Below, in pieces: positions 56,766 through 64,000 of a stretch of DNA of 64,000 bases. Under the pieces are notes generated by a model. That model searched no databases, was not told the DNA's origin, and saw only the letters and a list, made by a program, of their open reading frames with translations. Positions within the stretch are counted from its first letter, which is position 1. Every line of letters begins with the position of its first letter. Made by a program: the position numbers and the translations under genes. Source of the DNA: Tridacna crocea (taxonomy: Eukaryota; Mollusca; Bivalvia; Cardiida; Cardiidae); NCBI GenBank assembly GCA_943736015.1, contig OX031057.1:39022501-39086500 (forward strand), given 5' to 3'.

Positions 56766-57315
56766 ATTTTAACCTGGGTCCGTATTCACCAACCATTCTA
56801 AAGAACATTCTTAGTCTTATTCTTCAGAATTTCGTCAATGTGAAAGTAACAGAACCTCTGATTGGCTAAACCATTTGGTTTAGCCAATCAGAGGTTCTGT
56901 TACTTTCACAGTCAGAGAATCTCGCAGAATAAGACAGAGAACGATTTTAACCTGGGTCCGTATTCACCAACCATTCTAAAGAACATTCTCAGTCTTATTC
57001 TTCAGAATTTCGTCAATGTGAAAGTAACAGAACCTCTGATTGGCTAAACCATTTGGTTTAGCCAATCAGAGGATCTGTTACTTTCACAGTCAGAGAATCT
57101 CGCAGAATAAGACAGAGAACGATTTTAACCTGGGTCCGTATTCACCAACCATTCTAAAGAACGTTCCTAGTCTTATTCTTCAGAATTTCGTCATGTGAAA
57201 GTAACAGAACCTCTGATTGGCTAAACCATCAGAGGTTCTGTTACTTTCACAGTCAGAGAATCTCGCAGAATAAGACAGAGAACGTTCTTTAGAATGGCTG
57301 ATGAATACGGACCCT
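56766..57315. mobile_element. Three tandem CTG-flanked foldbacks
   Basis: CTGGGTCCGTATTCACCAAC starts near 56764, 56951 and 57130, a step of 187 then 179 bp. Each unit has AACAGAACCTCTGATTGGCT pairing with AGCCAATCAGAGGTTCTGTT; the third has lost the central TTTGGTTTAGCCAAT. Only the last copy has the GAATACGGACC right end, followed by CTG; the joins read AGAACGATTTTAACCTGGGT. Confidence 0.9.
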
Positions 57316-57692
57316 GATGTCATGTTTCATGGTTGTTCCACTAGAATTTCTATCTGAGGATATGTTTCAGACCATGGCTACTGCGTAACAACTTAAATTT
57401 AAGTCATATTTTAGACAATTGTTACTACATTACAACATTTCATCTAGTGGCGTGTTTTCAGGCCATTTTTACCACGCTACAATAAGTATCTGAGGACATG
57501 TTCGAGGTCATGGTTGCTACGTTACAATTTTTATCTCAGGACATTTTCCAGGATATGGTTGTGTCGAAACAACTTTACCCGAGGACATGATTCGGTTCAT
57601 GGATGCAGCGTTAAAACTGTATTATGATTATATGTTTAAGACCGAATTTACCTCCTTAATTTTTATCTTTGAACAATGCCATGCGTGCTGCG
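57316..57692. other. Degenerate internal repeat, no gene
   Basis: Phrases such as GGACATGTTCGAGGTCATGG, GGACATTTTCCAGGATATGG and GGACATGATTCGGTTCATGG recur about every 55-60 bp, as do TACGTTACAA words: an old tandem repeat that continues to about 58050 around the next MITE and possibly back to about 56640. Confidence 0.5.
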
Positions 57693-57920
57693 TTAACCCA
57701 TTACCTCACAATCCCTACTTTTGACGCCCCTCAGAAAGAAGCCTTTAGAAAACATTGTGGGGAAAAGGAGAAAGTGCTGGTAACCAGCATTTTCTCCTTT
57801 TCCCACAATGTTTTCTCCCCTTCACAATAGAAATTTCAAATTTTCAGTCACTTTTATATTGTCTGCAAATGCTTTCAATGGTGGATCCGTCTAAAATGTT
57901 GTCGTTTGGTAATGAGTTAA
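57693..57920. mobile_element. Complete TTAA MITE
   Basis: TTAACCCATTACCTCACAAT to GTCGTTTGGTAATGAGTTAA; near-perfect palindrome, inserted in the degenerate repeat. Confidence 0.92.
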
Positions 57921-58245
57921 ACTTAAATCTCATGGCATGTTCCTGACATTGGTAACAACACTACACTGTACATGTCTCAGATCATAGAAACTGTGTAACA
58001 ATTTTCACCCGAGGCCGTGTTCCAGACAGTGGTTGTCACGTTAAATTTTTCATGGCTGTTAGATGCACTTTTTAGACTAGAACTGCAATCGAGAACGACC
58101 CAGATTTATATGTTAATGAAAAAACGCATAGAGTGCCCCAAAGAAAATAATTATCTCTGTAGGACGTAGTAGATCTAATTCTGTTATATGTGAAAAAGCT
58201 GACGTGAACTACGAAAGCTCTTCCACTCGAGTTTGGAAGAGAATA

Positions 58246-58480
58246 CGAGGGTCAGTCAAAAATAAGTGAGCACTGCCTCACAACTTTTTTTTTTTTCGTA
58301 GGCTAACAAAAGTTGGCACGATTGTCCATTAATGTCTTCTGCAAAATTTGAGCGGGAAAAAATAACCTTACATGACGTCATGTAAATATGACCTTTTACA
58401 AAACTGTCATGGCGGATTGTGCGTTCACGCTGACGCGCGACGAACAAGTCGGTAAATTAAAGGGACACAAAAGTATGGAG
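58246..58480 (+). mobile_element. Truncated mariner-like 5' end (tentative)
   Basis: ATACGAGGGTCAGTCAAAAA has the look of a Tc1/mariner terminal repeat next to TA (58244-58245). About 160 bp on, ATG at 58409 opens MADCAFTLTRDEQVGKLKGH and a stop follows within about 25 codons. No catalytic region and no right end are present, so at most the 5' fragment survives. Confidence 0.4.
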
Positions 58481-59102
58481 TGGCTGGTTTGATTCCATGC
58501 CCGACGAAATTAATTTGGTTATCAGCATTTTTTCCTTATCCCACTTTTTTTTTTCAAAAGGCTTTCTTCTTCAGAGTTCTTAAAACTTGGTGTGTTGTAG
58601 TAAAGGGTTAAAGTGCGCTCAGAACTAAATATTGATATTTCTAACAAATGTTCCATTTTATGACACTTGTCAACCAAATGAGACGGGGGGGAAAGACAAA
58701 AAAACCACAGGTAATCATTTAGAACAATAATACCTCAGTTGTTAAGGCAACAACAATAAAAAAAAGAGAAATATAAAAAAATCTGATATAAAGATATCTG
58801 ATTTTTCTGTCGCCTGAAATGCTACAACTCTTTAGGCTTCACTCACTGATTTTTTCCGAACAATGAAGACCAAGACCAGACTGCACAGAGCGTGCAAAGA
58901 TAAAGAAATATTTTTTTCTAAAAAATGATAAATTTGCAGTAGCATTGTGCGGGGTTTTACCATCGTCTTGTAATGTTAACCTAAGTTATTTCGTAAAGAT
59001 TAATAGTGTTTTTATCCTTCTTTTTATGATTTTTTGCGACTTTCGACGAGTTTGAATATTTCAGCCACAAAGTTAGAGATAGAGGATATTTGTTGGGGTT
59101 TT
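58481..59102. other. MITE fragments, no gene
   Basis: A right-half TTAA MITE fragment at about 58515-58608 ends GTAGTAAAGGGTTAA; a worn GACCAGACTGCACAGAGCGT hairpin lies near 58873. Confidence 0.5.
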
Positions 59103-59305
59103 TTTCGGTGAAAGATCCAAATTTATTTCATGCTTTCCGGTAGGATATCGAGAAATAGCAGTGAAAATATTTTTCGATCTTACACTGGTACCACCAGTGA
59201 AAATACCGATTTTAACGTTCTTGTTGCCTAGGTAAATTGTGCGTGCCTTACAACCAGATGGGAAATATGACGTCATATACCTTACATTTCTCGCACTTGA
59301 CGTAA
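59103..59305. repeat. TTTCCGGTAGGATATCGAG repeat, copy 2
   Basis: TTCGGTGAAAGATCCAAATT joined to ATGCTTTCCGGTAGGATATC and on to ATATGACGTCATATACCTTA; links the 40816 repeat to the arm of the 41100 foldback. Confidence 0.8.
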
Positions 59306-59326
59306 TATTGTAATGTGTTACTTAAA

Positions 59327-59550
59327 TTAACCCTTTACCACACAATGATGACTTTTGACGACCCCGAGGTAGAAGTCCTATGAAAACATTGTGAGAAAAG
59401 GAGGAAACCAGCATTTTCTCCTTTTCTAGCAATGTTTTCTACCCGTCCCAAATCGAATTTCGGGTTTACAGTCAGATTTATTTTGTCGTCTGCAAATACG
59501 TACTTTTAATTGGGACCAGATTATACATTTGTCGTCTGGTAAAGAGTTAA
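59327..59550. mobile_element. TTAA MITE
   Basis: TTAACCCTTTACCACACAAT to GTCGTCTGGTAAAGAGTTAA; left arm shortened. Confidence 0.88.
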
Positions 59551-59943
59551 AGGTCAATACAAGTAAATTACCCCTACTTTACAAGGACGTTTTCAAAGAT
59601 GTCTGGTGCAAGTTTGTTTCCATAGGCTACGTGGAAGAACAGAAAAGGCTAAAAGAAAGCAAGATAAAAATATATAGTATTTATACTAATTTAGTTTATG
59701 AACTTTGTATGAACCTGTTTAACGCCCACTGGTGCCGGAGGCTTATTTGTTTGTCTTTGCGGCTTTTTGCGGTAAGTATAGATTCAGATCAGACTGTACA
59801 GAACGCTGAAACTATTCTTTTTTTAACCATTGTGCAATAATTTGGGAAAAAAATTCTTCCATATTTCGAATTTTCTAAAAATACGTGACATTTCTTTTCA
59901 TTATTGCTAGACAAACTGTCGCTAATTTGAGCATCATTTTTTT
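59551..59943 (+). other. Open frame of unknown status
   Basis: A 103-codon frame (59529-59840) starts inside the MITE and continues with no recognised motif; it ends near a GATCAGACTGTACAGAAC hairpin half. Not supported as a gene. Confidence 0.25.
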
Positions 59944-60228
59944 ATTAACCCTTAACCACTTAATGGCAACTTTTAACACCATTAAGGAAGAAACCTTCTG
60001 AAACCCTTTACCACTCAATGGCAACTTTTAACACCATTGAGGAAGAAACCTTTCGGAAACATTGTGGGAAAATGAGAAAATGCTGGTAACCAGCATTTTC
60101 TCCTTTTCCCACAATGTCTTCTACCCTATCAAAGTCAAATTCAATTATTTAAGGCACACAGAAATTGTCGTCTGCAAATGCTTTCAATTTGGACAAGGTT
60201 AAAATTTTGTTGTCTGGTAAAGAGTTAA
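59944..60228. mobile_element. TTAA MITE with duplicated left end
   Basis: AATGGCAACTTTTAACACCA occurs at about 59961 and 60019, a 58-bp tandem duplication of the left end; right end GTTGTCTGGTAAAGAGTTAA. Confidence 0.9.
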
Positions 60229-60477
60229 CCGTTCTATCTGTTATTTTCTTTCTACGAGAAGTACCGTTGCTGCAGAGAATATGCGCTGACTCAATTATAC
60301 GAAAAGTAAAATATTAAAACAATATCTCGAGGAAATGTATGAGATAATAAGCTGATAAATTTAGTTTTAAGGTCAAAAAGTCGCCAGTCTTAATTCTAAA
60401 ATAGAGAGTCGTCTTTATGAAAATATATCTACCGTATATTTGTTTTTATGAATGAGTTTCATTTTTCTATAGTCTTT

Positions 60478-60593
60478 TATTTCATGCTTTCCGGTAGGAT
60501 ATCGAGAAATAACAGTGAAAATATTTTTCGATCTTACACTATTACCACCAGTGAAAATACCGATTTTCACGTTCTTGTTGCCTAGGTGAATTG
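60478..60593. repeat. TTTCCGGTAGGATATCGAG repeat, copy 3
   Basis: Shorter copy of the 40816 and 59103 repeats, ending at TTGTTGCCTAGGTGAATTGT. Confidence 0.8.
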
Positions 60594-60654
60594 TATGATT
60601 TGAATAAACATTTATTATGAAACATGTTTTGAAAGCTCGGCCTTTACTGAGCCT

Positions 60655-60860
60655 TTAACTCGTTTATCATCCGAAATACAACTTTTAAGCCGAGAGCAGA
60701 AACTCATATTTGGCTCTTTCAGAGGTATTTTTGAGGGTAAATATATCCCGTATCAGACAGTGAAGGTCCAAGATAAGACTGCACGTTCTGTGCAGTCTGA
60801 TCTTGGACCTTCACTGGCCGTAAAAGATCCTTGAGTCGCGCCTGGCAGCCTAGGGTTTAA
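60655..60860. mobile_element. TTAA MITE, GATCAGACTGCACG-hairpin family
   Basis: TTAACTCGTTTATCATCCGA to GGCAGCCTAGGGTTTAA; hairpin AAGATAAGACTGCACGTTCT. Confidence 0.82.
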
Positions 60861-60863
60861 AGT

Positions 60864-61090
60864 TTAACTCATTACCGAACAATCCTGTGTTCTACGAACC
60901 TCTAAGGAACCCTTTTGAAAACGTTACAAGAAAACGGAAAAAAATCTAGTCACCAGCATTTTGTCCTTTTCCACAATGTTGTCTATCCTTTCAAGAACAA
61001 ATGACGCCGTAAGAGTCATATTTCAATTGTCGTCTGCGATTTGATACAATTTCAACAAGTCTTAGATTGTGTTGTCTGGAAAGGAGTTAC
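60864..61090. mobile_element. TTAA MITE, diverged
   Basis: TTAACTCATTACCGAACAAT to GTCTGGAAAGGAGTTAC (right TTAA decayed). Starts 3 bp after the previous MITE. Confidence 0.75.
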
Positions 61091-61197
61091 TGTTTTCTAA
61101 CGAGGTCTGCCCTGAGGCAAATAACTTCGTCTTTAGAGGTCATGTGTTTATTAGAGTTTACTTCCATCTCGGGATTGAAAAAAGATGAAATCTTTCC

Positions 61198-61426
61198 TTA
61201 ACTCTTTCCCAAACGGCAAATTTTGGACCAGACCAAATTGAAAGCATTTTGCAGATGACAAATTAACAGTTGCTAAAAAGATTATTTTTCAATATGATAG
61301 GGTAGAAAATATTGTGGGAAAAGGAGAAAATGCTGGTTACCAGCATTTTCTCCTTTTCCCACAATGTTTTCAAAAGGCTTCTTTTCCTAATCCGTGAAAA
61401 CCAGGGATTGTTTGGGAAAGGGTTAA
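61198..61426. mobile_element. Complete TTAA MITE, CCCTTTCCC subfamily
   Basis: TTAACTCTTTCCCAAACGGC to TTGTTTGGGAAAGGGTTAA; 50-bp palindrome GTGGGAAAAGGAGAAAATGC and its complement. Confidence 0.92.
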
Positions 61427-61785
61427 ATTTGCAGGAATTTTCTGAAAACTCAATATTTTTTGCGGGTGAGTTTATTTCTTTGTATGTTTGAAAGCCGTTT
61501 TCAGTATCATTAATTTTCCGATATACCGCGGCGCCGGAAAGAAAGTTTGATGCGACCGGATTTTCTTTTTTAAAAGGCAAGACAGAAATGTGTGGACTGT
61601 ATTTGCATGCACGCAGAAATACTACATGAAAACAGCGTTCCCCATCCCTCTTCTCTTCCAACTTTATTGAAGAGTGTTGCACCAAGATCAGATTAAAATT
61701 TCGGCATCGAGCCCTGTAGCCATTGGAATAATCATGGATCCATTAGAATACGTTTTGTCCCTCAGTTGACTGAATTACAAGGTAA
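61427..61785. other. Intergenic, no gene recognised
   Basis: The minus frame that runs through here (up to 61685) is an extension of the MITE frame and has no motif. Confidence 0.35.
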
Positions 61786-61915
61786 AATGGTCCTTATACA
61801 TGCAAAATATTATATGCAGCAAAAGGTTTCGTTTCATATCAGCCTGCGCATACTGCACAGGCTGATATGAGTCGATGCCTGATGCAGATGGATTAAACCC
61901 TCTTTTAACAGAGCA
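61786..61915. repeat. Hairpin element, CATATCAGCCTGCGCA family
   Basis: TTTCATATCAGCCTGCGCAT and CACAGGCTGATATGAGTCGA form the stem. Confidence 0.7.
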
Positions 61916-61919
61916 TGGT

Positions 61920-62147
61920 TTAACTCAATACTAAACGACAAAATTTTAGGTTTGTCCAAATCGAAAGCATTTGCAGACAATAAATTAAAAGTGACTGAAA
62001 ATTTGGAAGTTGTTTTGTGAAGGGTAGAAAACATTGTGGGAAAAGGAGAAAATGCTGGTTACCATCATTTTCTTCTTTTCCCACAATGTTTTCGAAAGGC
62101 TTCATCCTCAGGGTCGTAGAAGGTAGGATTGTGTGGTAATGGGTTAA
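61920..62147. mobile_element. Complete TTAA MITE
   Basis: TTAACTCAATACTAAACGAC to TGTGGTAATGGGTTAA. Confidence 0.9.
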
Positions 62148-62150
62148 AGG

Positions 62151-62381
62151 TTAAACCCTGTACCAAAAAATCCATGGTTTTTAACGACCCTAAGAAAGAA
62201 ACCTTTTGAAAATATTGTGGGAAAAGGAGAAAATGCTGATAACCAGGATTTTCTCCTTTTCCCACAATGTTTTCTACTCTAAGGGAAACAAATTTCAATT
62301 TTGAGCTACGTTTATTTTTTCTTCTGCAATTTTTTTTCAATTTGGACCATTCTAAAATTTTGTCTTTCGGTAAAAAGTTAA
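62151..62381. mobile_element. Complete TTAA MITE
   Basis: TTAAACCCTGTACCAAAAAA to GTCTTTCGGTAAAAAGTTAA; only 3 bp from its neighbour, and in the opposite orientation. Confidence 0.88.
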
Positions 62382-62785
62382 ACCAAAAGCACATTGCTTC
62401 GAGCACAGCTGTCAAAATAATTCAGGGTTTATTCCCCTAATAAACTGCCGTTTCCCCCGCCATCTGCAGGCCTACTCACTCAAATACGTGACCAAATAAA
62501 GTGATAGATTTTGTTTTACGGGAACTTGCTCCGATTTATCAATTATGATAGGATGTTATGTGAGTCACGTGACCAGTAAATCCTGGAAGTTAATGTACCC
62601 GAGGGATTTACCTTTCAGGTCGTTACGGGGGCAAATTTATCATACATAAACGTATTACCTTTGTTAGTCCCAACGGACCTTCTTAGCTTCTATTTTTTTA
62701 CCAGAAGGCAATATTTTAGTCTGATCCAAATAGAACGCCTTTGTAGACAGCAAACAGCATATGTATCAAATGTGGGTATTCGTCT
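62382..62785. other. Intergenic, no gene recognised
   Basis: No frame or repeat above background. Confidence 0.35.
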
Positions 62786-63014
62786 TTAGCTCTTTACCAC
62801 ACGAGAAAATTTTAGACTGGTCAAATTTGAAAGCATTTGCAGACGACAAAATAAAGGTGATTCAAAACTTGAAATTTGTTCTGGGAAGGGTAGAAAACAC
62901 TGTGGGAAAAGGAGAAAATGCTGGTTTCCAGCATTTTCTCCTTTTCCCACAGTGTTTTCAAAAGGCTTCTTTCTCAGAGGCGTCAAAAGTAGGGATTGTG
63001 TGGTAATGGGTTAA
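62786..63014. mobile_element. TTAA MITE
   Basis: TTAGCTCTTTACCACACGAG (TTAA decayed to TTAG) to TGTGTGGTAATGGGTTAA; palindrome GCTGGTTTCCAGC. Confidence 0.88.
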
Positions 63015-63766
63015 AGGTGGGTATTTAGATTTTGTCACATCTCACCAAATTAAAAAAACATATATATATCGCAGAAATTTATATTTACGTAAAGAATACA
63101 ATACCAATCACCAATAATTAAGAATCATAAAATTACACCCAGCAAATTTTGATGGCGTTCCCTTAAAAGGCTACGTGGCCTCATAAGGTATTTTTAGATT
63201 TCGTGCCAGAAATGAAAAAAAAAAAGCTTTGTGAGAATATCGGGTGACTGGCACGTAAAATTTTCGTCCCAAAATCTGAGGGGTCACCTTCAAGAGTGTA
63301 AAAATGTGGTTGAAAAAGGGGAAAAAAATGCTGGTTACTGGTTACTAGGATTTTCTTTTTTTTCCTATATTTTTTGTACAATTTTTCAAAATACCTCCTT
63401 CTTAAAATTGTTAAGTAAGAGATTACAGCATCTTTCACATGACAAGTTCCCGTCACGATTTTTCTCAGTCTGACCTTAGTCCACACTGTGTACTATATTG
63501 AGATAATTTAGCCACGGAACAGCACTGAAATCACATTATATACTATTTCTCCATCCACCCACCCTGACCGACCAGAAAGGTCAATGTTTTGTATTTAGCA
63601 TTGAAACTGTACAGGCATATATAGCTACAGACCTTTCTATTTTACACCGATATGGAAGCAAATAAGTAAGTCATGGTCTAGAAAGAATGCCTATATAATG
63701 GAACCCTATCATTCATTTTAACCAAATAAGGCAGTATATATAAATAGACCTATCAAATCCTTTATG
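63015..63766. other. Intergenic with one worn MITE core
   Basis: A degraded MITE core lies at about 63308-63370 (GGAAAAAAATGCTGGTTACT). No gene. Confidence 0.4.
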
Positions 63767-63978
63767 TAAACCCTTAGCCTGTTACGTGCAACTTACTGGC
63801 CTTTTTGCGGACAATGTAGATCAAGATCAGACTGCACAGAACGTGCAGTCTGATCTTTGATCTCCACTGTCCGATACGGAGATATCTTTTTCCATAGATA
63901 CCGTTGCAATAGCAAGGTCTCAGTTTTTACTATGGGCTAGCAAGTTTCAAGTAACTTATTTAGCGAGATAAGGGTCAA
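63767..63978. mobile_element. GATCAGACTGCACG-hairpin MITE at the window end
   Basis: GTAAACCCTTAGCCTGTTAC to GAGATAAGGGTCAA; hairpin AGATCAAGATCAGACTGCAC and its complement. Both target sites are decayed. Confidence 0.75.
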
Positions 63979-64000
63979 ACAACAGACTGAATCAAGACGT

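Noticed and set aside
61263..61685. 140-aa minus-strand frame
   Set aside because: One third is MITE sequence and the rest shows no motif, splice context or conservation.
9489..63006. Many short frames sharing a GKGENAGNQHFLLFPQCF-type peptide
   Set aside because: They are translations of the TTAA MITE palindrome, appear on both strands and end at random outside the element; no gene is implied.

Overview
The window is animal nuclear DNA, most likely from a bivalve mollusc or a related lophotrochozoan. It is AT-rich, genes have short GT-AG introns, it encodes a class A peptide-type GPCR, and it is packed with short inverted-repeat transposons plus a tRNA-derived SINE whose (CCAA)n-like tail follows a TAAAATGTCGTTAAACCCC-type end. 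The species call is inference from repeat style, not from a search.

Region 1 (1 to about 36,100) is a head-to-tail array of four large units (1-10327, 10328-19118, 19119-29154, 29155 to about 36105). Each carries one plus-strand, three-coding-exon gene (starts at 659, 10986, 21107 and 30489). The predicted protein is about 210 aa: an N-terminus that looks dual-acylated (MGNC followed by a basic patch), a Ser/Arg-rich linker, and a C-terminal charged helix that may be a stathmin-like domain. Each copy has its own paired CRE-type sites (TGACGTAA ... TTACGTCA) upstream and a poly(A) signal downstream. Units 1 and 2 are nearly identical and unit 4 is the most diverged. The array records the history of its mobile elements, because the same site can be read empty in one unit and filled in another.

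Region 2 (about 36,100-49,500) has no gene I can support. It holds several non-autonomous DNA transposons with clear target-site duplications (36858-37137, 39816-40349, 44868-45053, 47393-47793), TTAA-flanked MITEs, a long GA microsatellite and a perfect-looking 150-bp foldback.

Region 3 (about 49,500-53,600) has the 3' part of a minus-strand class A GPCR gene: the TM3 exon (53469-53586) and the TM4-TM7 plus tail exon (49728-50502), joining in phase. A second, decayed TM3 exon (52576-52686) lies in the intron between them. The stop codon lies inside the TTAA end of a MITE. The TM1-TM2 exon(s) were not found and probably lie beyond 64,000.

Region 4 (53,600-64,000) is almost wall-to-wall MITEs and foldbacks: more than a dozen TTAA elements, two-hairpin TGCGCAG elements, three tandem CTG-flanked foldbacks and a truncated mariner-like 5' end. 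The dominant signal of the whole window is one TTAA-flanked MITE superfamily (about 35 copies, termini CCCWTTACC or CTCWTTACC, near-perfect 40-50 bp central palindrome), which I read as piggyBac-type. Most open frames in the window are chance frames through these repeats.
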